A DNA stretch of 64,000 nt from NCBI RefSeq assembly GCF_039542035.1, contig NZ_BAABHJ010000011.1, forward strand, positions 72,262 through 136,261. Direction: 5' to 3'. The position numbers and the translations under genes were made by a program. Shown here piece by piece: positions 48,467 through 58,232 of the stretch. The stretch's first letter is position 1. Every line of letters starts with the position of its first letter. The stretch comes from Actinoallomurus liliacearum (lineage in GTDB: Bacteria; Actinomycetota; Actinomycetes; Streptosporangiales; Streptosporangiaceae). A model generated the notes under the pieces. It saw only the letters and a list, made by a program, of their open reading frames with translations, ran no database searches and was not told where the DNA came from.

Positions 48467-50395
48467 CTAGTCTCCCGCCGTCACCACGGCGAGGACGGCG
48501 CCGGTCTCGACCTGGCGGCCGACCTCGGCGTGCAGGGCCGTGACCACCCCGGCGGCCGGGGCGAGGATCTGGTGCTCCATCTTCATCGCCTCCAGCCACA
48601 GCACCGGCTGGCCGCGCTCGACGGTGTCGCCCTCGCGCACCGCGACGCGTACGACCGAGCCGGGCATGGGGGCGAGGAGCGTGCCGGGGGCGACCTGCTC
48701 GGCGGGGTCGGGCAGCCGCTCCACAGGCGTGAGCGTCACGGGCCCGAGGACGGACTCGACGTGCACGGCCCGGTCGTACCAGGCGACGGCGAACCGGAGC
48801 CGTACGCCGCCGCGGTCGAGGACCACCGCGTCAGGCCCGGCGGACACCAGCGCGACGTCCGGGTGGCCCTCGGCGGCCAGGCCGTCGCGGGTGAGCCGGT
48901 AGGCGACCTCCGCCTCCTCGAAGAGGGTGCGTTGCGGCTGGGAGGGGACGTTGCGCCAGCCGGCGGGCAGGTCGCGCAGGACGGGCGCGGCGAGGCGGCC
49001 CGCGGCGGCGTGGGCGAGGGCGGCGGCGAGCGCCGACAGGCGTACGGCCTCCTCGTCGGCGAGCGGCGCGGTCGCCGGGTGCCGGTCGAGGAAGCCGGTG
49101 TCCGTGTCGCCCGTGCGGAAGGCGTCGTGGCGCAGCGTGGCGACGAGCTGGTCGCGGTTGGTGACGAGCCCGTGGATCCTGGCCCCGGCCAGGGCGGCGG
49201 TGAGGCGGCGGATCGCCGCGGCGCGGGTGGGGCCGTAGGCGATGACCTTGGCGAGCATCGGGTCGTAGTGCGTCGAGACGACGCTGCCGGAGACGACGCC
49301 GGCGTCCAGCCGCAGCCCGTGCGCGGGAGGGACGGCGAACTCCGCGTCCACGCCCGGGATCTCGAAGGCGGGCAGCGGGCCGCTGTGCGGCCGGTAGCCC
49401 TCGGAGGGGTCCTCGGCGTACAGCCGCGCCTCGATCGCGTGGCCGCGCGGCCGCGGCGGGTCGCCCAGCGCGCCGCCCTCGGCGACCTCGAGCTGCAGCG
49501 CGACCAGGTCCACGCCGTACACGCACTCGGTGACCGGGTGCTCGACCTGCAACCGGGTGTTGACCTCGAGGAAGAAGAACCCGCCGTCGGGGGCGAGCAT
49601 GAACTCCACGGTGCCCGCGCCGGTGTACCCGATCGCGCGCGCGGCAGCGGCCGCGGCCTCCGACAGGCGCGCCCGCAGCGCGGCGTCCACCGCTGGGGAC
49701 GGGGCCTCCTCGATCACCTTCTGGTGCCGCCGCTGGATGGAGCACTCCCGCTCCCCCAGCGTCCAGACCGTGCCGTGAGAGTCCGCGAGCACCTGCACCT
49801 CGATGTGCCGGGCGCCGGTCAGCAGCGGTTCGCAGAAGACCGTCGGGTCGCCGAACGCCGACGCCGCCTCCCGCTGCGCGGACTCAATCGCGCCGGGCAG
49901 TTCCTCGGCGGTACGGACGATCCGCATGCCCCGGCCGCCGCCGCCCGCCGACGCCTTGACCAGCACGGGGAACTCGGTCACCGTCGCGGGGTCCGGCTCC
50001 GGGAGGACGGGTACGCCCGCGTCCCGCATCAGCCGCTTGGCCGCGATCTTGGAGCCCATCGCGGCGATCGCCGCCGGCGGCGGCCCGACCCAGGTGAGCC
50101 CGGCGGCGATGACCGCCTCGGCGAACGCGGCGTTCTCCGACAGGAAGCCGTAGCCGGGGTGCACCGCGTCCGCCCCGGAGGCCTTGGCCGCCGCGACGAT
50201 CGCCTCCTGGTCGAGGTACGTCTCGGCGGGAGCGGCGCCCGGCAGGCGCACGGCCAGGTCGGCCTCGCCGGCGTGCGGGAGGGACGCGTCGGGGTCGGAG
50301 AACACGGCGACCGTGCTGATGCCGAGATCGCGGCAGGTGCGGAAGACCCGGCGGGCGATCTCGCCACGGTTCGCGACGAGCAGTCGAGAGATCAT
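48467..50395 (-). CDS. Acyl-CoA carboxylase alpha subunit (biotin carboxylase + BCCP)
   Basis: A 642-residue biotin-dependent carboxylase subunit. N-terminal biotin carboxylase domain (MISRLLVANRGEIARRVFRTCR; ATP-grasp KASAGGGGRGMRIV; MLAPDGGFFFLEVNTRLQVEHPVTE), then a linker, and a C-terminal biotinyl domain with LEAMKMEHQI (biotinyl Lys). It carboxylates biotin and works with the beta subunit encoded three bases upstream. The closest type is AccA1/methylcrotonyl- or related acyl-CoA carboxylase; the acyl substrate is set by the beta subunit. Confidence 0.95.
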   Translation of the reverse strand: MISRLLVANRGEIARRVFRTCRDLGISTVAVFSDPDASLPHAGEADLAVRLPGAAPAETYLDQEAIVAAAKASGADAVHPGYGFLSENAAFAEAVIAAGLTWVGPPPAAIAAMGSKIAAKRLMRDAGVPVLPEPDPATVTEFPVLVKASAGGGGRGMRIVRTAEELPGAIESAQREAASAFGDPTVFCEPLLTGARHIEVQVLADSHGTVWTLGERECSIQRRHQKVIEEAPSPAVDAALRARLSEAAAAAARAIGYTGAGTVEFMLAPDGGFFFLEVNTRLQVEHPVTECVYGVDLVALQLEVAEGGALGDPPRPRGHAIEARLYAEDPSEGYRPHSGPLPAFEIPGVDAEFAVPPAHGLRLDAGVVSGSVVSTHYDPMLAKVIAYGPTRAAAIRRLTAALAGARIHGLVTNRDQLVATLRHDAFRTGDTDTGFLDRHPATAPLADEEAVRLSALAAALAHAAAGRLAAPVLRDLPAGWRNVPSQPQRTLFEEAEVAYRLTRDGLAAEGHPDVALVSAGPDAVVLDRGGVRLRFAVAWYDRAVHVESVLGPVTLTPVERLPDPAEQVAPGTLLAPMPGSVVRVAVREGDTVERGQPVLWLEAMKMEHQILAPAAGVVTALHAEVGRQVETGAVLAVVTAGD

Positions 50396-50398
50396 CGC

Positions 50399-51997
<1,599 letters not shown>

Positions 51998-52139
51998 CCC
52001 GTCCCTCCGTCACCGTGAGCCGTGCGTCGAGTATGTCCAACGACGGTGGCGCAATGGAAGATCACGGGAAGCGTGAGTCGAATCTCATTCGGTCACTCGT
52101 TTCGGCCGCCTGCGCTCGGGACGCGGTCAGAGAACAGGC

Positions 52140-52796
52140 TCAGGGAGCGGAGAGCACGCGGGAACCGCCGTCGACGGGGATGCGGATGCCGGTCGTCGCC
52201 TGGAAGTCTCCCCCCACCGCCGCGGCGATCACCTTCGCCACGTCCTCGGGCTCGAGCATCCGGTGCAGCACCGAGCGCTCGGCGCGCGCCTTCTCCACCT
52301 CCGGCGTCATCGTGTCGGCCGTGGCGTCCGTACGCACCGCGCCGGGCGCGACGACGTTCACCCCGATCCCGTACGGCCCGGCCTCCGCGGCGACGTGCCG
52401 CGCGAAGGTGTCGAGCGCCGCCTTGGCGGTGGCGTGCGCGATCGCGCCGGGGCGCGTGAGCTCAGCGCTGAGGCTGGAGACGTAGACGATCCGCCCGCTC
52501 CGCCGCCCGCGCATCACCTCCAGGACCCGCTTGGTCAGGTGGAAGACGGCGGCCATCTCGCCGTCCACCTTGCCGATGAAGTCCTCCCAGGTCATGACGT
52601 CCAGCGGCGCGAACGGCGGCGTGATGTTGGCGTTGCAGACGAGCGCGTCGAGGGTGTCGCGGCTTCGGATGAGGGCGGCGACCTGCTCCGGATCGCGGAC
52701 GTCGGCCTGGGCGAGCTCCGCCGTGCCGCCTTCTCGCTTCCCTACCTCAGAGACGGTTCGTAGGACGGGACGGTGGCGAGACGGCGTGAGTGACAC
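52140..52796 (-). pseudogene. 5'-truncated SDR oxidoreductase
   Basis: The frame encodes the second part of a short-chain dehydrogenase: VCNANITPPFAPLDVMTW, IVYVSSLSAEL, the HATAKAAL segment in place of YxxxK, and the C-terminal IRIPVDGGSRVL. The N-terminal TGxxxGxG cofactor motif, which should lie before residue 40, is absent. The first codons overlap the divergent HxlR gene by 11 bases, leaving no promoter. The 5' third has most likely been lost. If translated from an internal start it would lack cofactor binding, and the catalytic Tyr is also not evident (His at that position). Confidence 0.6.
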
Positions 52797-53145
52797 GTTT
52801 CACAGGGAGTGCCCGGCCCGCATGGTGCTCGACGACGTCACCAGCCGGTGGGGCGTCCTCATCCTCACCGCCATGCGCGAGCGGGACCTGCGCTTCTCCG
52901 AGCTGCGCGACAAGATCGAGGGGATCAGCGAGAAGATGCTGTCCCAGACGCTGCGCATGCTGCTGAGGGACGGCCTGGTGTCCCGCACGGTAGAGCCATC
53001 CACACCACCGAAGGTGACCTACGGCCTGACGACGCTGGGCAAGGGCATCACCGAGCCCTTGGAAGGCCTGTCCGGCTGGATCCGCGACCACGCCCAGGAC
53101 ATCCTCGCCGCGCAGGCCTCCTTCGACGCCACCGGCCCGCGATAG
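52786..53145 (+). CDS. HxlR-family regulator
   Basis: A 119-residue winged-helix regulator from a GTG at 52786. CPARMVLDDVTSRWGVLILTAMRERDLRFSELRDKIEGISEKMLSQTLRMLLRDGLVSR is the full HxlR pattern with its conserved Cys. It sits head to head with, and slightly overlaps, a truncated SDR gene, presumably its former target. Convergent with the MarR gene four bases away. Confidence 0.88.
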   Translation: MSDTFHRECPARMVLDDVTSRWGVLILTAMRERDLRFSELRDKIEGISEKMLSQTLRMLLRDGLVSRTVEPSTPPKVTYGLTTLGKGITEPLEGLSGWIRDHAQDILAAQASFDATGPR

Positions 53146-53149
53146 CGGC

Positions 53150-53593
53150 TCACTGCTCGGCCGCCTCCGCCTGGACGGCCTTGGCGAACCGGGCCAGCAG
53201 GGCGCGGAGGAGGTCGCGCTCCTCGGCGCTGAACTCCTCGAAGACGCGCCGCTCGATCGCCGAGGCCCGCGCGTCGGCCTTCTCCAATGCCGCCCGCCCC
53301 TCTTCGGTGATGCGGGTCTCCAGCACGTTCCGGTGCCAGGGATGGCGGGCGCGCTCGACGAGCCCCCGGTCCTCGAGATTCTTCAGCACGCCCGTCATCG
53401 CCTGCGGAGTGACCAGGCAGGCACGGGCGAGGGCCGCGCCCGACATCCCGGGATTGCCGGCGAGCGCGTAGAGCACGGCGTACTGCGGCACGGTCAGCCC
53501 GGCCACCTTCACGGCGGCGTGCTTGGCCGCCATGAGCTCCTGCTCCACCCGCTTGAGGTCCAGTCCGAGGCGTTCGTCCAGCGGCATGCCCAT
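53150..53593 (-). CDS. MarR-family regulator
   Basis: A 147-residue winged-helix regulator: LTVPQYAVLYALAGNPGMSGAALARACLVTPQAMTGVLKNLEDRGLVERARHPWHRNVLETRITEEG. The pattern resembles drug- or phenol-sensing MarR repressors. It is divergent from the PPOX operon, with ATCAAG-GT-CTTGAT between the two starts as the likely operator for both directions. Confidence 0.9.
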   Translation of the reverse strand: MGMPLDERLGLDLKRVEQELMAAKHAAVKVAGLTVPQYAVLYALAGNPGMSGAALARACLVTPQAMTGVLKNLEDRGLVERARHPWHRNVLETRITEEGRAALEKADARASAIERRVFEEFSAEERDLLRALLARFAKAVQAEAAEQ

Positions 53594-53629
53594 GACCGGA
53601 TCGTACAGGCCCGTTCATCCATACCAAGG

Positions 53630-53657
53630 TTGACAATCATCAAGGTCTTGATAAGTT
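53630..53657 (+). promoter_or_regulatory. Promoter of the PPOX operon
   Basis: TTGACA (53630-53635) and TAAGTT (53652-53657) with a 16-bp spacer, about 33 bases upstream of the GTG of the first gene. The MarR dyad lies inside the spacer. Confidence 0.55.
53639..53652. promoter_or_regulatory. MarR operator
   Basis: Inverted repeat ATCAAG-GT-CTTGAT (6-bp arms, 2-bp spacer) between -35 and -10 of the divergent promoter. Confidence 0.65.
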
Positions 53658-53689
53658 GCGGGCCGTACCGAACCGATTGGAGACCCACG

Positions 53690-53896
53690 GTGGCCCTTCT
53701 CGAAGATCCGGCGACGCTGCCGGCGTTCGTCGCGTCGACCCGCTCGCGGGCGGTGTCCGCCGGGCCGGCCCCGCATCAGTGCGACGCCGCGACCGGCGGC
53801 CTGCGCACCCTGCTCGACCGGCCGGCCGCCCTCCGCCGGATCGGCCGCCTGGCGGCCGACCGGCTCGCCCGAGACCTCACAGGAGACCTCCGATGA
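53690..53896 (+). CDS. Small unknown protein coupled to PPOX enzyme
   Basis: A 68-residue basic, probably helical protein (VALLEDPATLPAFVAST..., then LLDRPAALRRIGRLAADRLARDL). GTG start with TTGGAG eight bases upstream. The stop overlaps the PPOX ATG (ATGA). Codon use fits a real gene. No family is recognised. It sits first in a MarR-controlled two-gene unit. Confidence 0.5.
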   Translation: MALLEDPATLPAFVASTRSRAVSAGPAPHQCDAATGGLRTLLDRPAALRRIGRLAADRLARDLTGDLR

Positions 53897-54291
53897 CCGC
53901 ACAGACCCTCATCCCCGACAGCCACCGCGACCTGCTCGAGCGCCCGCTGTTCGCGCACCTCGCCACGGTCGGCCCCGGCGGCCGGCCGCAGGTGACCCCG
54001 GTCTGGGTCATCTGGGACGGCGAGTTCCTGCGTTTCACGACGACTACCGACCGCCAGAAGTACCGCAACGTCCGCCGCGATCCGTCCGCGGCGATCTCCG
54101 TCAACGACCCCGACCAGCCGTACCGCTATCTGGAGGTGCGCGGCCTGATCGAGAGCGTCGAGGCCGACCCCGAGGGCGCGTTCTTCGACGTCCTCGCCGG
54201 CCGCTACGGGCTGCCCTACGACCCGCCGGTCGGGGACGCGGACCGACGCGTCGTCCTGGTGATGCGCCCGACTCACTTCACCTCCCAGTAG
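53893..54291 (+). CDS. PPOX-class (F420/FMN-type) oxidoreductase
   Basis: A 132-residue split-barrel flavin/deazaflavin enzyme: LFAHLATVGPGGRPQVTPVWVIWDGEFLRFTTTTDRQKYRNVRRDPSAAISV with the YRYLEVRG strand, as in actinobacterial TIGR03618-type F420-dependent proteins. It binds F420 or FMN and reduces small substrates; the actual reaction is unknown. Translationally coupled to the small gene before it and regulated by the divergent MarR. Confidence 0.88.
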   Translation: MTAQTLIPDSHRDLLERPLFAHLATVGPGGRPQVTPVWVIWDGEFLRFTTTTDRQKYRNVRRDPSAAISVNDPDQPYRYLEVRGLIESVEADPEGAFFDVLAGRYGLPYDPPVGDADRRVVLVMRPTHFTSQ

Positions 54292-54294
54292 CGC

Positions 54295-54310
54295 GTCAAC
54301 TTGGGTTGAC
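54295..54310. promoter_or_regulatory. GTCAAC-N4-GTTGAC operator, copy 1
   Basis: Perfect 6-bp arms around TTGG. It overlaps the TTGACA -35 of the HTH/Clp-N promoter. Centre is 28 bp from copy 2. Confidence 0.75.
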
Positions 54311-54335
54311 AGCCCTCTCGATGTCAACCTATGTT
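54306..54335 (+). promoter_or_regulatory. Promoter of the HTH/Clp-N operon
   Basis: TTGACA (54306-54311) and TATGTT (54330-54335) with an 18-bp spacer. The predicted start falls at about 54342, the A of the ATG, so the transcript would be leaderless; no ribosome site is present. Both elements lie in the operators. Confidence 0.65.
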
Positions 54336-54338
54336 GAC
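54323..54338. promoter_or_regulatory. GTCAAC-N4-GTTGAC operator, copy 2
   Basis: Perfect 6-bp arms around CTAT, overlapping the -10 hexamer TATGTT and ending three bases before the ATG. Confidence 0.75.
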
Positions 54339-54341
54339 GCC

Positions 54342-54575
54342 ATGAACGACGGAGTCCAGCTCGCCCAGGCGGCGGGCAGCCGTGACCCGGCGATCGGGTT
54401 GCGGGCGGTGCGCGCACTGCGCGAACTCGCCGAACGCCTCGAGGGGCTGCAGGTCGAGAACGCGCGCGACCAGGGATGGTCCTGGCAGGAGATCGCCGTC
54501 TGCCTCGGCGTCAGCCGGCAGGCGGTCCACAAGAAGTACGGCGGCGGCCGGCGGATCCTCGGAAAGGAGCGGTAG
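54342..54575 (+). CDS. Small helix-turn-helix DNA-binding protein
   Basis: A 77-residue protein: a helical N-terminal part and a sigma-like helix-turn-helix at about 45-70, QGWSWQEIAVCLGVSRQAVHKKYGGG. Small HTH proteins of this type occur with Clp-N domain proteins in actinobacteria, where they are presumed to act as repressors whose activity depends on the partner. Predicted leaderless start. Twin GTCAAC-N4-GTTGAC operators over its promoter suggest autorepression. Confidence 0.8.
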   Translation: MNDGVQLAQAAGSRDPAIGLRAVRALRELAERLEGLQVENARDQGWSWQEIAVCLGVSRQAVHKKYGGGRRILGKER

Positions 54576-54577
54576 GG

Positions 54578-55138
54578 ATGTTCGAACGGTTCACCGACGA
54601 GGCCCGCCAGGTGGTGAAGCTGGCCCAGGAGGAGGCCCGGCGCCGGCGCCATCCGTTCATCGGCACCGAGCACCTGCTGCTGGCCTTCCTGGACGAAGGC
54701 CACGGTCCGGCGGCGCAGGCCCTGACGGCCCAGGGCGTCACCGGATCCGACATCGACCGACGGATGACCCTGCTCACGGGGCCGCCGGACAACGGGCTCG
54801 ACCCGGAGGCGCTGGCGACGATCGGCATCGACCTGGACCAGGTCCGCGAGGCGACCGAGGCCAGCTTCGGCCCCGGCGCGCTCAACCCGAGAGGATGCCA
54901 CCACCGCGAGGTGAGAAGGGGACACATCCCCTTGACCAAGAGGGCCAAGAAGATCCTCGAGTTCGCGCTGCGAGAGGCCCTCGCCCTCGGGCACAACTAC
55001 ATCGGCAGCGGGCACATGCTGCTCGGCCTGCTCCGCGAGGACCACGGCCTGGCCGTCCGCCTCCTCACCGACGCCGGGGTCGACCTGACCGCTCTGCGCG
55101 CCGACGTCACCCGGCGCATCCCGCCGAAGGCGGCCTGA
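54578..55138 (+). CDS. Clp N-terminal-domain protein
   Basis: A 186-residue stand-alone Clp-N (ClpC N-domain) protein with two copies of the repeat: FTDEARQVVKLAQEEARRRRHPFIGTEHLLLAFLDEG and LTKRAKKILEFALREALALGHNYIGSGHMLLGLLRED. There is no ATPase domain. AAGGAGCGG precedes the ATG, two bases after the HTH stop. Clp-N domains bind adaptor proteins or degrons. Here it may sense substrates or adaptors, modulate the HTH protein, or feed ClpC. Confidence 0.88.
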   Translation: MFERFTDEARQVVKLAQEEARRRRHPFIGTEHLLLAFLDEGHGPAAQALTAQGVTGSDIDRRMTLLTGPPDNGLDPEALATIGIDLDQVREATEASFGPGALNPRGCHHREVRRGHIPLTKRAKKILEFALREALALGHNYIGSGHMLLGLLREDHGLAVRLLTDAGVDLTALRADVTRRIPPKAA

Positions 55139-55225
55139 CGGAGAACGGTCCTCGCCGAGGGTCCCGGTGGCGCCCCGGGTCCCTCGGCCGTACGCCGCCG
55201 GTGGTCCGGCCGGGATCCGACGCCC

Positions 55226-55289
55226 CGGCCGAGTGCGGCCGACCGGGCGGCCGAGGTCCGGCGTCTCGGCCGAACACGGCCGACCGGGC
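55226..55289. repeat. Imperfect 41-bp tandem repeat
   Basis: The 23-mer CGGCCGAnnnCGGCCGACCGGGC occurs at 55226-55248 and 55267-55289, 41 bp apart, with similar flanks. It lies between the convergent Clp-N and MFS genes and may fold or act in termination. Confidence 0.5.
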
Positions 55290-55295
55290 AGGGGT

Positions 55296-56825
55296 TCAGC
55301 CGAGGTCGAGCGTCTCGGCCCGGCGCGGCATCAGGGCGACGGCCGCCACGCCGAGGATCGCCAGCGCGGCCAGCGTGAGGAACACGTTGTGGCTCGCGTG
55401 GTTCAGTGAGTTCCGGACGAAGGCCGCGACCGCCGGATCCTTGCCCCGGCCCGCCGAGACGACGCTGGTGGCGTCGACGTTCCGGCCGAGCCGGCCGGCG
55501 AGCGCGGCCGGCGGGTGGGCGAAGCGGTGCGCGAGCGTGCCGTTGGCGATCGCGCCGAACACCGCGGCGCCGACCGCGCTGCCGAGCGACCGGCCGAACA
55601 TGTTGTTCCCCGTGACGACGCCACGGTGCTCCCACCCCACGACCGACTGCACGGCGACCAGCGTCGGGCTCGCCGTGAAGCCGAGGCCCACGCCGATCAC
55701 GAAGCACGCGGCCGCGACCTCCCAGACCTTCGCGGACACGCCGAGCGGAAGGCACAGCAGCGTTCCGGCCACCGCGACGCCGCTGCCGATCAGCGCGGTG
55801 TCGCGGAACCCGATGCGCAGGTAGATGCGCCCGGCCTGGGAGGCGGCGATCGGCCAGCCGACCGTGAGCGCCGCGAGCGCGAACCCCGCCACCAGGGCGC
55901 TGGTGCCCAGCACGCCCTCGGCGTACGTCGGCACGTACGAGCTCAGCCCGATCGTCACCGCGCCCACCACCACGGACGTCAGGGTCGCGCCGACCAGGAC
56001 GCGGTGACGGAAGACCCACAGCGGCAGGATCGGCTCGGCCACCCGCCGTTCGACCAGGCAGAAGGCCACCAGGGCGGCCAGTCCGACCGCGAAGATCAGA
56101 ATGCTGGGCGCCGAGGCCCAGCCCCAGGCGACCCCGCCTTCCAGCAGGCCGAGGATGACCAGGGAGCAGCCGATGGTGAGCAGGACGGCGCCGGTGTAGT
56201 CCAGGCGGTGCGAGCGCCGTACGACCGACTCGGTGAAGCGGCGCGCGAGCATGTACGCGGCGAAGGCGCCCAGCGGCAGGTTGATGAAGAAGATCCACCG
56301 CCAGGACAGGTAGTCGGAGAACACGCCGCCGAGGGTCGGCCCGACGACGGCGGACATGCCCCAGACACTGGCGAGGTAGCCCTGGACCCGGGCGCGCTCC
56401 TCGACGGTGTACATGTCGCCGACCATGGTCATGCTCATCGGCTGGACGGCGCCGGCGCCGATGCCCTGGACGGCGCGGAAGATAACGAGGCTGAGCATGC
56501 TCCAGGCGGCCCCGCACAGGACCGAGCCGAGCAGGAACGCTCCGATGCCGAAGAACATGATCGGCTTGCGGCCGAACACGTCGGCCAGCTTCCCGTACAG
56601 CGGCACGCTGACCGCCTGAGTCAGCAGGTAGATCGAGAACAGCCACGGGAACTGGGTGAAGCCGCCGAGGTCGTGGACCACGGACGGCACCGCCGTGGCG
56701 ATGATCGTGCTGTCCAGCGCGACGAGTCCGGTGCTGAGCATGAGCGCGACCAGCACGGGTCCCCGCTCCGATCGTAGGCCCACCCCCTGGGCCGTTCTGC
56801 GGGGATTCGTGGTCGTCACATCCAT
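55296..56825 (-). CDS. MFS drug-exporter-type transporter (DHA2/EmrB family)
   Basis: A 509-residue membrane protein with about 14 spans. Hallmarks: LDSTIIATAVPSVVHDLGG (motif D1), GKLADVFGRKPIMFFG (motif A), RAVQGIGAGAVQPMSMTMVGDMY (motif B) and GPTLGGVFSDYLSWRWIFFINLPLG (motif C). It exports drugs or metabolites by proton antiport. ATG at 56825 with GAAGGGAC upstream. No linked regulator; divergent from the pectate lyase 329 bases away, so shared function is not implied. Confidence 0.93.
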   Translation of the reverse strand: MDVTTTNPRRTAQGVGLRSERGPVLVALMLSTGLVALDSTIIATAVPSVVHDLGGFTQFPWLFSIYLLTQAVSVPLYGKLADVFGRKPIMFFGIGAFLLGSVLCGAAWSMLSLVIFRAVQGIGAGAVQPMSMTMVGDMYTVEERARVQGYLASVWGMSAVVGPTLGGVFSDYLSWRWIFFINLPLGAFAAYMLARRFTESVVRRSHRLDYTGAVLLTIGCSLVILGLLEGGVAWGWASAPSILIFAVGLAALVAFCLVERRVAEPILPLWVFRHRVLVGATLTSVVVGAVTIGLSSYVPTYAEGVLGTSALVAGFALAALTVGWPIAASQAGRIYLRIGFRDTALIGSGVAVAGTLLCLPLGVSAKVWEVAAACFVIGVGLGFTASPTLVAVQSVVGWEHRGVVTGNNMFGRSLGSAVGAAVFGAIANGTLAHRFAHPPAALAGRLGRNVDATSVVSAGRGKDPAVAAFVRNSLNHASHNVFLTLAALAILGVAAVALMPRRAETLDLG

Positions 56826-57154
56826 GTCCCTTCGCCCGGCAGCACGAGACCGGCCACCCCCGAAAGGGGACGACCGGCCCTTAGCGCCAACAACCATCCC
56901 AGACCACGAACCATTCCGCCGAAGCGGGATGGCCCCCGAAATGAAACTTTCACGGCTTCTGTCAGGAGCTTGTCAAGGAGCCGTCACGGGTTCGCGCTGG
57001 TGGGACGAGGGCGAACACGCCGCCAGAGCCGCGCCCGCGCGGACGGGGTCGCGGTGGCGCGTTGACGCCTCTCCCCGGACGGCGCGACTCTGCGGGAGGA
57101 AAACCTTTTCCGCACCGCTCCCACCGCACCACCCACCCCTGGAGGAGGTTCCCC
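56826..57154. other. Divergent intergenic region
   Basis: No gene is seen. It contains TGAAACTTTCA at 56942-56952, a palindrome close to the CGAAACTTTCG box described for actinomycete xylanase genes, and a GGAAAA-CC-TTTTCC dyad nearer the pectate lyase. Confidence 0.45.
57098..57111. promoter_or_regulatory. Operator-like dyad upstream of pectate lyase
   Basis: GGAAAA-CC-TTTTCC, 6-bp arms with a 2-bp spacer, 44 bases before the PL1 ATG. It resembles the operator of the neighbouring rhamnogalacturonan lyase (GGGAAAGCGCTTTCCC) in its GGAAA half-site. Confidence 0.5.
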
Positions 57155-58168
57155 ATGGGGAACGACACGCACAGCACGGCCCGGACCCGGCGGCTCCCCC
57201 TGCGTCCCCTGAGCGCGGTCGCGGTCCTCGGTCTCGCCGTCGGGGCCGGCGCGCTGACCGGCACCGGCGCGACCGCCAGGACGGCCGCCCCGGCAGCCGC
57301 CGCCGCGTACGAGTCCAGCCCCGTCGGCTTCGCGAGCCTGAACGGCGGGACGACCGGCGGCGCGGGCGGCACGACCGTCACCGTGACCACCGCGTCGCAG
57401 CTGACCGACTACGCCTCGCGCAGCGGCTCCTACATCATCAAGGTCAACGCCTCGATCTCCCTGTCGTCGATGACGAAGGTGACGTCCAACAAGACGATCA
57501 TCGGCGTCGGCACCGCGGGGAAGATCACCGGCTACGGGCTCAACGTCACCAACGCCAAGAACGTGATCATCCGGAACCTCACGTTCACGGGCTCGGCCGA
57601 CGACGCCATCAACGTGCAGTACTCCACGGACGTGTGGATCGACCACAACGACCTGTCCAACGCCTACGACGGGCTCGTCGACATCAAGCGCGCGTCCGAC
57701 TACGCGACCGTGTCGTGGAACCACTTCCACGACCACGACAAGACCGCACTGCTCGGCCACTCCGACGACAACTCGTCCGAGGACCTCGGCCACCTGCGGG
57801 TGACCTACGTGCACAACTGGTTCGACGGCACGACCCAGCGGCACCCGCGGGTCCGCTTCGGCAACCCGGTGCACGTCTTCAACAACTACTACGGCGCCGT
57901 CACCAGCTACGGTGTCGCCTCCACCTGCAACGCCGGGGTCTTCGTCGAGAAGAACTACTTCGACGGCGTCAAGACCCCCACGGTCATCCAGACCGGTGAC
58001 TCCCCCGACGGGAACCTCAAGGCGAGCGACAACTACCTCGCGAACTCGGGCAGCGTCACCACCCGCAACGCCTCCAGCGTCGCGAGCATCCCCTACTCCT
58101 ACTCGGCCGAGTCCGCCTCGACGGTGAAGGGCACCGTCACCGCCGGCGCGGGCGTCGGCAAGGTCTGA
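57155..58168 (+). CDS. Secreted pectate lyase, PL1 family
   Basis: A 337-residue exported parallel beta-helix enzyme. The signal peptide is about 1-50. Motifs: NKTIIGVGTAGKITGYGLNV, NVIIRNLTF, DDAINVQYSTDVWIDHNDLSNAYDGLVDIKRASDYATVSWNHFHDHDKTALLGHSDDN (WIDH and Ca2+-binding Asp), and VTYVHNWFDGTTQRHPRVRFG with the catalytic Arg. It cleaves polygalacturonate by beta-elimination. GGAGGAGG lies five bases before the ATG. It is convergent with PL11. Confidence 0.94.
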   Translation: MGNDTHSTARTRRLPLRPLSAVAVLGLAVGAGALTGTGATARTAAPAAAAAYESSPVGFASLNGGTTGGAGGTTVTVTTASQLTDYASRSGSYIIKVNASISLSSMTKVTSNKTIIGVGTAGKITGYGLNVTNAKNVIIRNLTFTGSADDAINVQYSTDVWIDHNDLSNAYDGLVDIKRASDYATVSWNHFHDHDKTALLGHSDDNSSEDLGHLRVTYVHNWFDGTTQRHPRVRFGNPVHVFNNYYGAVTSYGVASTCNAGVFVEKNYFDGVKTPTVIQTGDSPDGNLKASDNYLANSGSVTTRNASSVASIPYSYSAESASTVKGTVTAGAGVGKV

Positions 58169-58182
58169 CGCGTACGCCATGA

Positions 58183-58218
58183 GAACGGCCGTGGCGGGAG
58201 CCCCCGCCACGGCCGTTC
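58183..58218. terminator. Terminator between PL1 and PL11
   Basis: Perfect 16-bp arms with a 4-base loop between convergent genes. Very stable; no U-tract. Confidence 0.85.
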
Positions 58219-58232
58219 CGGCGTGTTCGGGG

